From positions 1,922,001-1,986,000 of the forward strand of contig OX326957.1 in NCBI GenBank assembly GCA_946800325.1: DNA of 64,000 nucleotides, in the 5' to 3' direction. Of the stretch, positions 50,928 to 62,818 are shown one piece after another. Both the position numbers and the translations under genes were made by a program. Position 1 is the first letter of the stretch. Every line of letters starts with the position of its first letter. Source of the DNA: Luzula sylvatica. Taxonomy: Eukaryota; Streptophyta; Magnoliopsida; Poales; Juncaceae. The notes under the pieces were generated by a model. The model saw only the letters and a program-made list of their open reading frames with translations. It did not search any database and was not told the origin of the DNA.

Positions 50928-51434
50928 CTAAGTTAGTCAATTCATGAATAGTTCGCGAATAATACACGAATTATACGAATTTTGAAAAATACGCGAACTT
51001 TGCGTATCCAATTTAGTGATTCGGAAATATTCGCGAATTTTATGGCCAAAAAATATTCGGCCGATTTTTTGCCGAATTCAGTGAATTTTTGCCGAATTTT
51101 TCAAATCGAGAATTTTTAATTGTTTCTATGTATTGCAATTTATAAGTTACATGAGTCATAGCATGATCTAAGTTAGTCAATTCGCGAATAGTTCGCGAAT
51201 AATACACAAATTATACCAATTTTGAAAAATACGCGAACTTCGCGATATTAGGCGATTTTTTTAACCGAATTTTTAATAAAAATCGTATTATACACGAACC
51301 TATACGAATACGAATATTACCCGTTCACGTTTTTTAGGTCCGAATTTTTTGCCGTATTGAAAAAAGCACTATCCGAATTATACACGAACGTATCCCGTAT
51401 CGTATTATTGCCGTATCCCGAATGACTGACTATG
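50928..51434. mobile_element. Non-autonomous hAT-type element, 507 bp
   Basis: Inverted ends 'ctaagttagtcaattc' and (inverted) 'catagtcagtcattcg', flanked by the perfect 8-bp duplication 'ggtaatag' (50,920-50,927 and 51,435-51,442). The interior is rich in 'ttcgcgaat' and 'tatacgaa' motifs, and the subterminal block is repeated at 51,170. Confidence 0.85.
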
Positions 51435-51442
51435 GGTAATAG

Positions 51443-53165
51443 CACATATTCATCAAAATTTTGATTAGGCAGTTTTCAATCCATAAAATATACAGGAATT
51501 CTAATAAGAACCCATTAATAAAAAAAATCAATTGGAAGATAAGCATCAATCATTGATTTCAAAATATTCATAAAATATGCAACATTCATTGCTAATCACT
51601 AAGCTACACTCAGGACTGCTATACTTAAATAAATTAACCACCAATTCATTACCGAAATTTACATGGCACTAATTCACTGGCCAAGAATTAATGGGACCTA
51701 CTAAAATCTTTCCTTTTATAACAAATCGGTAATGAATCTGTGATTGAATTCGGTAACTCAAGTACTTTTGAATCTACACTAATTAAAAAAATTGACGACT
51801 TATAATACACACAGTAATTTAAAAATACATGCTCATTCATCTAATTAACTCAAACTTTCCATTTCATTTTTCTATAATTCATTACCTCTCTTAATTGTCA
51901 CAATGTAATTAATTCCCAATCCCATCTTCTATCAGTAATTAGCAAATTACAATAATATCCTCTGGTATAATAATCTATACATACAAGGTATTTTATATAA
52001 ATTCAGCAATAAATGCAAAAAATGAATAATTCAAAAAAATTCCTCAATTATATTTAAATTGGGCAATAAAAAAATCCTAAACCTGGAATATGCAATGAAA
52101 TCAAGGGTATTTTGTAAAATCAGATCTTTTTTCAAAACTCCAATAATCATCCAAAGAAGCCTATGATCATTATGCTAAAATTACACAAAAGCTCCTCAAT
52201 TTCTTTTAAAAAAGAAGGCTATTTTAGTATTTCGTAAAATAAAATAAAAAACAACACAAAAAAATCACCAAGGTATCCAAAAAAATTTGTCAAATAATTC
52301 AAACAATAATACAGAATTGATCCCAAATTTTCTTATCCAAATTCAATGGATATCTCAATTATACGAAAATTTACCAAAAAAAGAAAGAAAATCCTAATAC
52401 TGGAATATGGAAATTGAAGTAATGGGTATTTTGAAAAATTTGAATTTGTTTTTTGTGATAATCCAATAATTCCAAAAAAGCCGAAAATTTTCTATATGCA
52501 AAAATTGCACAAAGACCCTCATTTTTTTTTATTTCTAATAACCCAATGTCAAAAAAGCCAAAAAATGTTCCATATGCTAAAATTTTAAATCACCCCTCCA
52601 AAATCTGGAATTGTAAAAAACACCTTTCTAAAATCTAAAAATATCAAATATAACTCTATAACATGAAATTTACAAAATACTTGAAAAATGTGAAAATAAC
52701 AAATATGAACTTATAAAAATATTAAAAATAGCCTTGTAAAATCTGTTAACATCAAATGAGACATGAAAATATAATTTTTTTTATCTCTAACAAGAACCTG
52801 TCTAATTATAGATCTGGTGTCTACACTTCGATATGAGATTTATTTTCCCAACCCAACTCAGCCACTTCAATCGACCCAATTGAACCTACACAATTAAAAA
52901 TTGTATATTGGCCTCCTAATATAATATATCAAAAGAACTATGATAGTAAAGAATGGAATAAATAAACCTGAAAAATCAGGATTATATTGAGAAATATAAG
53001 ATTTATTTTGCTAGATTTGATATTTCTTGAAAGTAAAGGAAGCACCTCTGATTGGTCGGTTGAAATTACTTCACACCATAACATACAAATTCATGTATAA
53101 AATATTAAAAAGTTATAATTTATTTCATGATTTTAGTTTAAAAATTAAATTAATTTTTTATTTAC
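51443..53165. other. AT-rich intergenic region with a diverged internal duplication
   Basis: The segment at about 52,060-52,250 ('aaatcctaaacctggaatat') has a diverged copy at about 52,385-52,600 ('aaatcctaatactggaatat'), about 320 bp apart. The rest holds no recognised gene. The missing downstream exons of the methyltransferase pseudogene were not found here. Confidence 0.5.
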
Positions 53166-53568
53166 CAAGTCCACCAACACTGCAACCAGCACCGAGTACG
53201 ATAACACGTTTTCCTTTAATTTTGGATGAACTAAATCGTCCTTTTCTACAATTCTTTTCCTGCAATTTAATACAATTTTGAGAATACACTTCACATGAAC
53301 AAATTATTGGGAAAATGTGCATTTAATTACCAAATATTAGACAAAACCCAAAAATGCATCCCATACTCTGGTACCGTGATGTTTCGAGTTTGGATCATGT
53401 AAATATAAATCAATTCATTGAAGAAATTTTATCGAGAAAAGGTCGAAAAGGAATTTCAAAATATCAAATTTGATTTACATTTTACAGAATTTAATTGTAG
53501 AATTGTTGTAACAGTACCTGAGAGAATTGGAGTTTGTGACCAAAATTTTCAATTGAAATTGCTGACAT
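53166..53568 (-). pseudogene. METTL21-like protein-lysine methyltransferase pseudogene (first three exons)
   Basis: Exon 1 (53,568-53,518) encodes MSAISIENFGHKLQFSQ and has a good donor. Exon 2 (53,396-53,331) encodes DPNSKHHGTRVWDAFLGFV, then a TAA (53,339-53,337) where the family has Lys; its acceptor AG is also lost. Exon 3 (53,259-53,166) encodes KNCRKGRF, KIKGKRVIVLGAGCSVGGLG. This last is the SAM-binding motif I region, where family members usually read VIELGAGCGVAG. No later exons (post-motif I, DTTDQ region) are visible. The family methylates lysines of translation or chaperone proteins. This copy cannot, because it is both truncated and stopped. Confidence 0.85.
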
Positions 53569-54258
53569 GCTTGGAGAATTCAACCTGATTATATAAAGTG
53601 ATCAAGGTTTAAACGGGACACACACATATAACCATGAATTAGAGGTGATTAAATGGGTAATATGGTCATAATTTGATGTTTAATTCTCAAATTAAACATG
53701 CCTACATTTTATCACAAACGATCCAGTGCAAATGAACTCAATAAATGACAAATCAGTTCTAAGGTATTTTAAAATCTGGCAATCCATGGGGGAAATCTCA
53801 AAAGGAAAAATAGAACATACCGATTTGTCCTCTCAGTAGGGGATAAACCGACTACTATATTTCTGATTAAATGTTCATAAAACAATGCATTTATGTTTCT
53901 AATTCTTACTGTTTTCATCGTGATGAAACTATTTACAAGTTCCACCGAAACATCGCAAGAAAAAATCCATCAAAAACAGGAAAAGAAACAACGAAATGAA
54001 AAATAAAAAAGAAAAAAAGAGAATCGGGTCGACAGTGAAGAGGAAGAAAGATAAATGGCGAAATGTTTTGAGAAAAAGACCGATAAGTACCTTACAAATG
54101 AATCTGGAGAGGCCTGAAGTGACGGAGACTTCCTTCTGTGCTAGGCGTGAAGAGATGGGAGATTTACTTCTGTGCAAGGCTTGCGAGAGGCGGCAGTTCT
54201 CAGTGAGGCGTGAAGTCTCGTAAAGTATCCGATAGGCCTTGTTCCATAGCAATTTTCA
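53569..54258. other. Upstream flank of the methyltransferase pseudogene
   Basis: Purine-rich block at about 53,950-54,050. A partial phrase of the 189-bp repeat ('cagtgaggcgtgaag') lies at 54,209. This could be the old promoter and leader of the pseudogene. Nothing else recognised. Confidence 0.4.
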
Positions 54259-55392
54259 GTGAGAGGTGAGGCGTGAAGGAAGAGACGCAGTGAAAGAGAT
54301 GAGAAACTTCTAGATTTAAATACAGTTGACCGATTATTTGAAATCCGGTATAACATGACCGGGATAAAAAATCTGACGTGGCACTGTAAAAATTGAGAAA
54401 AGTGCTTGTAAAATATTATAGTAGGATTAATTCCATGGCACTTTTCTGTGAGAGGTGAGGCGTGAAGGAAGAGACGCAGTGAAAGAGATGAGAAACTTCT
54501 AGATTTAAATACAGTTGACCGATTATTCGAAATCCGGTATAACATGACCAGGATAAAAAATCTGACGTGGCACTGTAAAAATTGAGAAAAGTGCTTGTAA
54601 AATATTATAGTAGGATTAATTCCATGGCACTTTTCTGTGAGAGGTGAGGCGTGAAGGAAGAGACGCAGTGAAAGAGATGAGAAACTTCTAGATTTAAATA
54701 CAGTTGACCGATTATTCGAAATCCGGTATAACATGACCGGGATAAAAAATCTGACGTGGCACTGTAAAAATTGAGAAAAGTGCTTGTAAAATATTATAGT
54801 AGGATTAATTCCATGGCACTTTTCTGTGAGAGGTGAGGCGTGAAGGAAGAGACGCAGTGAAAGAGATGAGAAACTTCTAGATTTAAATACAGTTGACCGA
54901 TTATTCGAAATCCGGTATAACATGACCAGGATAAAAAATCTGACGTGGCACTGTAAATATTGAGAAAAGTGCTTGTAAAATATTATAGTAGGATTAATTC
55001 CATGGCACTTTTCTGTGAGAGGTGAGGCGTGAAGGAAGAGACGCAGTGAAAGAGATGAGAAACTTCTAGATTTAAATACAGTTGACCGATTATTCGAAAT
55101 CCGGTATAACATGACCGGGATAAAAAATCTGACGTGGCACTGTAAAAATTGAGAAAAGTGCTTGTAAAATATTATAGTAGGATTAATTCCATGGCACTTT
55201 TCTGTGAGAGGTGAGGCGTGAAGGAAGAGACGCAGTGAAAGAGATGAGAAACTTCTAGATTTAAATACAGTTGACCGATTATTCGAAATCCGGTATAACA
55301 TGACCGGGATAAAAAATCTGACGTGGCGCTGTAAAAATTGAGAAAAGTGCTTGTAAAATATTATAGTAGGATTAATTCTAAATTCTAGGAAA
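54259..55392. repeat. 189-bp tandem repeat, six copies
   Basis: Copies start at 54,259, 54,448, 54,637, 54,826, 55,015 and 55,204, each marked by 'gtgagaggtgaggcgtgaag', with exactly 189-bp spacing and only a few base differences. Copies 2 and 4 share 'gaccaggat' where the others read 'gaccgggat', suggesting amplification partly as dimers. Each copy carries 'gacgtggc' (54,375, 54,564, 54,753, 54,942, 55,131, 55,320), an ACGTGGC motif of the ABRE/bZIP type. Because 189 is divisible by three, the minus strand stays open for 386 codons; I do not take this as a gene. Confidence 0.97.
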
Positions 55393-55529
55393 CATGTTTA
55401 TGATGCGTCGCACCCAAATTCATCGAAGCCTCTTCCTTCTCGTTGCGAAACCTCTCTTATCATGGACTGGGGGAACTAAAAAAGGAGTAAATGAAGAAGG
55501 ATTGATGGTCCTCCATCAATTGATGTTAA

Positions 55530-55614
55530 TGAAACTCGAACCAATAATCTCTCACAACACATGATTTCTTATGTCTCACACCCAACAACTGGGTCACAAG
55601 TCCATTGGTTGGAT
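55530..55614 (-). mobile_element. tRNA-like / SINE-like head
   Basis: On the minus strand, 'tgacccagttgttgg' (A-box-like) is followed about 55 bp later by 'ggttcgagtttca' (B-box-like). This matches the layout of tRNA-derived plant SINE heads. Body and target duplication were not defined. Confidence 0.4.
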
Positions 55615-57831
55615 TGGGAGAACTAACTTTTGCAACGACCAAAGAAATCTTTTTTATAGAAAAAAAAATATTTGAATGGGTTTTTTTTTATAAAAAATTT
55701 GCACCGATTATATTTACTTGACAAATAAATATTAATTTGTATATTGTTTCTCTTAAACAAATATATTGATTTTTATAATCATCTAATATATTTAATTTAC
55801 ACATAAAAAAATAATTCAAATATAAATAATATAATGAATAAGTATTTTTTTTTTTTTGTAAATGTAATGATAATGGTACATTACAACAATTTTATTGAAG
55901 AATGCGACATTTGTCATGTATAATTTTCATATAAAATCTTACTTTCCTATTTGATTCCTAACTAAGTAACATCCTCATTAAAAATTACTTTCCTATTTTG
56001 TTTTCTATGAAAATCTTATATAGATGGCCATATCGTATCGTGTCATATATAAGTTGGAAAATATTAGACATACACCATCTCTCCCTATAAAAATATTGAT
56101 GATGTAGATATAGTTTAACATCTTTAAAAATTAATATCTTAATTAATAATTTATATTTTAATTTAATGTTCAATAAAAAATTAATATAATCAAATCATAA
56201 TCAAATAAAATATTCATGGTTTGAATTCATACGTAGTCATCTCATGGGAGGGAAACGAGCGGAAACGAAAACCCATCGGGGCGATTTTGGCGACACCATC
56301 TCGACGAAGGACGAAGGCGGGAACCGAGGAAAAGGAGAAGAAAAGAGGGAAACTTAAACCATGCGGAATGAAGAGAGATGGTGTCTCTTAGTGATCACTT
56401 CAATAATATTTTGGATGAAGTATTTGATGGATATGTGGATGAATTAATAAATCTAAAAATTAATTACCAAATATGTAAGAAAGTTATCACGCGGATACAA
56501 TTTCAACGGGTACTCAATTTAATTAAATAATAATGAGTTGTTGAAAATTTAATTGATATTCACGTGTTTATTTAATTACTTAACGTGTTCTTGAAAATTT
56601 GTACGATAACAATACGCAATAGGGATCTCTTTCGAGCTCAGTTCCGCGATTAATGAGTTTGTTAGCACGGCACATGTGACGGCAAATGAGACGTGTGTTG
56701 GCAATGTAGTCACACCGCCGAATGAAGACTTAGATGGTGCCGAAAATAAATAGTGTGTCTGTTATGTCGATTCAATTAATCGAACTTGTTTTGATGTAGA
56801 ATCATATTGTATCGTATGTTCAACTTTTTGTTTTGTATGTTGAATTTTTTTTGTTTAGTATGTTGAACTTTTTTATGTTCAAATATTATGGTACTTTTTA
56901 TTGGATTTTTAAAGAATTTATTTAATTATTTAAGTAATAAATATGTTAAATTAATTATACATTCAAATTAATTATTGAAAATTAAGCATACGTTCACTAT
57001 TTTTCATTCATGTAGAAAATTAAGTATTCAAATATTTTCAGATTATATTTTGTTCTCCATATAACAATGGCACCCTCATTTCTTTTAATATAATATTCAA
57101 TTCGTATATGTTTTCATTCTTACACAATTTTTTTAATGTAATACTTAATAATTCTAAATTTTGTATATTTTATTATTATGCAACCATTATATAAATTTGT
57201 ATAACATATTTTTAAAGTACCATATTTATTGACATCTACAAACTTTATTTATCATATACATAACTATAATATAGTACCCCTTTACTGAATTAATATAACA
57301 AAAAATAATTAATATAATGTATTTATTTGAATGAAATAAAATAGTATTTTATATCATAAAATCAACAAAACATGATTCTATTACATCAGTTTAACACGAG
57401 TTGAACTGCCAAATCATTTCTTTGCAGAACGAAATGATTAATTATACCTCGAAAGGTAAGAAGCTGATTATTACCATAATCACCAATCAAACAGCCCTCT
57501 TCAGTTTTTCGTCAAATATTAAATGACCAACATCGAATGTACACCCAATTCTTCTATATCCTATATTAAAAATAAAATTCAAGTATAAATTGGAAATCAC
57601 ATAAAAAAAAAACAATTTCAAACTAACTTGCATGTGTCTGATCAGAGTGAATATGGCACAACACCAATTCTTCCGAATTGTTGCAACGGATGATGAGCTT
57701 GCATATTTCTTTTAACCAACAGAATATGTAAATGTCTGAAAGGGTTTTTCGACGTTGTCTGTATTTTTCTATCATTTTTAACAAAATTTAAATCGAAACA
57801 AATTTCAAAATTGACCACACCAATCAAAACT
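55615..57831. other. AT-rich intergenic region
   Basis: A GC-richer island at 56,245-56,400 ('ggcgacaccatctcgacg') contains no open frame I recognise. Short open pieces between 57,420 and 57,780 on the minus strand may be a decayed gene but match nothing I know. Confidence 0.4.
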
Positions 57832-58190
57832 AACATTTGATCTTCCCCAGTATCTTATTATTTGTAAATAAACTAGAAAATTAAGCATATATCTTTTTTG
57901 AGAGATGAAAATCGAGCATATATAAAATTATTATCAATACTTCTTACTTTTTCACATGATATATAATGTACGTATCATATATAAGTTATGACCATATCAC
58001 ACATTAAAGCATGTTTTCAAGAGCCCTCAACAGATTTGTTCCGTCACACATTAAACCTGCAAACTTTGAAATATCATCCATACCCCTATGAAAATACAAG
58101 AATATCATTAATACCAGTCTTCTGATGTTTCAGTAAAGTATCTTACTTATCCTTATTTCCCAATTATTATTTGTTGAGGGTATACACAAA
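57832..58190 (+). repeat. Dispersed repeat family, copy c
   Basis: From 'tttgatcttccccagtatct' to 'tttcccaattattatttgt', with one copy of the 31-bp phrase at about 58,090. Confidence 0.8.
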
Positions 58191-60635
58191 GGTAAAATAT
58201 TGAGGATTTTAAAGAAAAATTTTCGAAAAAAATCATATTAGTTATATCATTTTATAAAATATGAAGACCAAGTAATATCAAACTTAATTGGTCTAGAGCC
58301 ATCCATTTGAAAAAAAATCCATAACTTTTAAATTACTTCAAAAATCACTAGAAATTTAATTGAATTTTTGTTTATCCCCTATAAAAATTAATTTTAATAT
58401 TTCATCCAAATTATTGTTTTGGCAAAAATAATTTTATTGATTTTCTTTTATAAATTCTTTTATTAAACATAAACACATAAATACATAAACAAATTATACA
58501 ATATTTCATAATTAAACATTGCCCGTTACTATATTTATAAATAATTTATTATAATATTTTAGAACTCGCTATTTTATTTTACTATTTATAATATATATAA
58601 AGTATTATTTCATTACATAAATACTATTTCTTATTATATTTTTAATTTTTTAGTTGAAATAATTTTATATAAAAAATTATAGAATAATATAATAAATATT
58701 CTAATATAATATTATGAAATATTATGTTGCAAAACATCATTTATTTATTAGTTTATAAAAATAAATTAAAATATAGAATCAATTATGAGGGTAGTTTGGT
58801 TCAAAAAATATTAATAGTGAGAAATTAAAGATAACACTAGCAAGGAGAGGTAAAAAAATTAACTAAATTTCTAGCTGTTTTTGGAAGTAATCTAAAATTT
58901 AGGGGGTTTTAGAGAAATCGCAAAAAAGTAAGTCGAACAACGGAAGTGGATTAAAATATAATTTTATTTTTGCAAACATTTTAAAAAATGATAGATATAT
59001 TATAAATTATTTTTAAATAATTATTCTATTTGAGAAAACTTAAGACCTATTGTAAAAAAAATATTATAATTTTTTTGTAAAATCATTTCTCATAACACGA
59101 CGAGAATATAATATTATACTTAAATGCAATAACTTATTGCACAAAATATTTTTTTTAAATATGATATTATTTACGAAATAAAATATTATTAGATATATCA
59201 ATTTATAAAATATGAATATTTTTAATGGACACACGTTTATAAAATATGAATATGAATATATAATGTTACAATATGAGATGCATTATCAATGAAAAGAACT
59301 TTCGATAAACAGTGTTAATTTTTATATTTCGAAACTATTTGCTCTAGTTTGATTAATTTTAAACTTGATTAATAATTAGTCTACAAACAAAAAATTCCTC
59401 AAACAAATATCTGAGTTTCAGTTAAAGTAATCAGGTTTTAATAGTTGATTAAGACTTAATCTGAATTTATATTAAAGTAAGTAGAAGTTAAAAAAGCAAA
59501 GGCCAATTTGAAAAATTGATGGGATCTCGAATCCCGAACTTAGTTATTTTCCAAATATTCTCAACATGCGTATCAAGTTATCCGAAGATTCCGAACTGAT
59601 AATCATCTTTTTTTTAATGTGATTTCGGAAATCACATTACCATGTCATGGATATATTGTTGTTTGTATTAAAAAAATGGTTCCTAAAAATTTCAATATTC
59701 TTTGATCTATTCATTTATGAAATAAATATTCCATCCTTGAGATATATAAAATCAGTCAAATATTTTATATATCCATATCATCTAATATATTTTATATTCT
59801 TTTAATGTCTGATTCAATATTGTTATATATTATTATCTACAATCATTTATACGTCATTTTATGAATTAATATTTAAATTAAATGCAATTGTAATTTAATA
59901 ATATATGTATATAAATACATTTACCAATAGAATATGAATCCCCCCAAAAAAAAATCTTCTTAAAATCAATATAATTATATTATATTTCATAATTATTATA
60001 ACTAACAATATTATAATTATATTATTTTCCTTAAAATAAATATAATAATTATTTTAATTATAACTATAATTATCTAATTATATTTAATTTAAAATAAATA
60101 AATAAATGTTTCAAATAATAAACAATATAATAATAGAGGTATTTCCGTAAATGACATGCAATGTCATGTAACTAGATTTTTTGGTAAGAAACATTATGCC
60201 ACCATTTTATATGAATAAATCGATAAAAATATATGATATTATTCTATTAAATCATAATTTTCTTGATGATAATGAAATTATCAACGATATATGGCGTTAT
60301 CTTTATGTTAAAAATCTTTGTACAGTGCAATATGATTGGCTAGGGCAGAAAAATTGTTCGGTTATTTTGAAACCGAACTGAACAGGTCAAATTTGATTTA
60401 ATCGGTTCAATTTATTTTGGTTTGATTCAGTTCAAAAATTGATACTAAAATTTATGCGGTTCGGTTTTAGTGTTTTGAAAACCGATTAAGCCGAACTCAC
60501 TGAATTACATCATATTTTTTACGTTTTTCCATAATGTTAATATAAAAAAAATTAAAATTTCATATTATAAATTATATAATTATATTGTATATGATTTGTT
60601 TATATATTTTGTTAATTATATATTTGAATTTTAAG
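58191..60635. other. Very AT-rich intergenic region
   Basis: No coding feature recognised. At 60,355-60,505 a cluster of 'cggttcggtttt' / 'aaaccgaac' phrases in both orientations looks like the end of a small hAT-like element, but no target duplication was found. Confidence 0.4.
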
Positions 60636-60806
60636 GATATATTAAAATATTATAATAAATAATACATAGATATTAAATTATTATAATAAATAATATATTG
60701 ATATTAAAATATTATAATAGTTGTTGAAAATGATATTTTAATATCAATATATTATTTATTATAATATTTTAATACTATAGATTATTTATTATAATATTAT
60801 AATATC
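60636..60806. repeat. AT-only inverted repeat (hairpin)
   Basis: The left arm 60,636-60,710 and right arm 60,735-60,806 are near-perfect reverse complements (for example 'ataataaataatatattg' pairs with its inverse) around a 24-bp loop. It could extrude as a long AT hairpin. Confidence 0.85.
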
Positions 60807-61097
60807 ATGTATTATTTATTTTTAATTTTTTTATAATTGTTTAATATATATTCATTATTTATTAAATTATATAAATTTAAAAAATAAAACTAAAGGGTAT
60901 AATGATTATTTTTTTTAAAAACATAATAAAAAGATAGGAAATTTTTGAGAGAATCTAAAAAATTTAGGAGGTTTTTGAAGAAGCAAAAAATATAGGGAGT
61001 TTTTGAGGGAATCTAAAAAAGATATGGGGTATTCTAAAAGTACAGGACGTTTTTCAAAATTTGCAGAAAAGTTGGGAGTTTTTTGAAGAATTCCCCT
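60807..61097. repeat. Diverged short tandem repeat, 'gtttttgag..atctaaaaaa' type
   Basis: Between 60,940 and 61,090 phrases such as 'ttttgagagaatctaaaaaa' recur every 30-60 bp with variation. A related line is seen at about 58,900. Nature unknown. Confidence 0.45.
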
Positions 61098-61440
61098 ATA
61101 ATAAATCATGAACACTAACTATTAAATATCACGGGAATTACTAAAATAATATTAAATTTTGATCTTCCCCAATATTTCATTTTGTAAATAAACTAAAAAA
61201 TCAAACATATATAAAATGATTATTGTCAGTACTTCTTACTTGTTCACATGATACATAAATATCGACATGTCGACACGACATCATATATAAGTTGCGATTG
61301 CATCACACATTGAAAGCATGTTTGCAAGAGCTTCAACAGCTTTGTTGTATCACACGATAAACCTATACAATGTGAAATATCATTATACCCAAACAAAAAT
61401 ACAAGAATATCATGTGAAAATGTAGGAAGTATTGACAAAA
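61098..61440 (+). repeat. Dispersed repeat family, copy d
   Basis: From 'ataataaatcatgaacacta' through 'gatcttccccaatatttcat' to 'caagaatatcatgtg'. It includes the part that in copy a borders the kinase exon. Confidence 0.8.
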
Positions 61441-61974
61441 AAAAAATTGAAGGAAGAATAGCAATTGCTATTTTAATTTTAACATATCATAAAAAGGCTT
61501 TAGTTTACCAGGTTTTTGGCCCCTAATTTAAAACCTAAGATATAATAATAACTAGAACTATATCATTGCCCTGCCCGTATCACATATTGACAAAAAAAAA
61601 ATTAAAAGAACTAGAAGTGTAATAACTTGAATGAAGAAAATTTTATCATTAATTGCAATGCATTTTTTCACAATGACCATATATTCGCATTTCTCTAGAC
61701 TTTGTTCTCTTCAAACCAACAATTTAAATCAATGAACAAAATATGAAGTATTGATCGATATCAAGAGTACACATCATATAATAAATTAATTAATACTAAC
61801 AAAGTCGAACATTAATTATTAAACATCCCTTTTTATATTATTATTTTTCGATAAAAATGCGCAGAGCTTGAATATTTCTAACGCATGATTTATTGAATAT
61901 AAATAACTAGGTATACAAATTTAGTTCATCGAATATAATATTGACATTACATTTACATATTACAAAACAAATAA
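61441..61974. other. Intergenic sequence
   Basis: AT-rich; nothing recognised. Confidence 0.4.
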
Positions 61975-62235
61975 GGGGAGTTCTATCATACACCCTTTTA
62001 CAAGGGTATTTTGGGTATTTTAACAATTAATTATATTTGTAAAAGGGTGTATCATAAAATTTATCTTTTATGGAGATTTTTGTTTAAATGAACATGAAAA
62101 AAATCCAATTTAGTCAAAAATTAATTGATAAATATGTTTGATATCTTACCTTAAATATTCATAAATGAATAATTACTCCAAATACCCTTGAAAATGGGTG
62201 TATGATAAGGAAATGGGTGTATGATAGAAGCCCCC
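61975..62235. mobile_element. Mutator-type MITE, family member 2
   Basis: 261 bp with ends 'ggggagttctatcataca' and (inverted) 'gggggcttctatcataca', flanked by the perfect 9-bp duplication 'aacaaataa' (61,966-61,974 and 62,236-62,244). It belongs to the same family as 28,455-28,696, inverted. Confidence 0.92.
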
Positions 62236-62433
62236 AACAAATAAATACTAGAGAACATAACAAATTAATAGATTACAAGAGGTAACTGTATACTTCCCTT
62301 CGACAATTCACTTCGTATTCGCTTGTGGTTTCATTGTTCTTTTATGTTTGATTACGCTTTGAAATTTGTATTCAGACAGCAGTGAAATATTTGTATGGCA
62401 AGAGTTCTCAAATCTTTTCTTGATACTTACCAT

Positions 62434-62740
62434 AATTATTAATATAACATTAAAATTTGATCTTCCCCAATGTCTTATTTGTAAACAAATTAGAAAATTC
62501 AAGCATGTACAAAAGTATTCTTATCAATACTTCTTAGTTTTTCACATGATATATAGATATATGTATCATATACAAGTTGTGATTGCATCACAATTCACAC
62601 ATTAAAACCTGCTTGCAAGACCACTGAACAACTTTGTTGCATCCCGCGTTAAACCTGCAAAATTTTAAATATCATCAATATCCGTCTTTTAATGTTTCAG
62701 TGAAGTGTCTTAATTACCCTTCTTTCCCAATTAGTTTTGA
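62434..62740 (+). repeat. Dispersed repeat family, copy e
   Basis: From 'attattaatataacattaaa' and 'gatcttccccaatgtcttat' to 'tttcccaattag'. The 31-bp phrase is shortened. Sequence just before it (62,280-62,430) resembles a short exon-like piece of unknown origin. Confidence 0.8.
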
Positions 62741-62818
62741 CGCTATATTATTTAACTTCATACAATCTATTAACTTTACACAATCTACTTGACAAGGCCG
62801 AGTCACTAATAAACTTTA

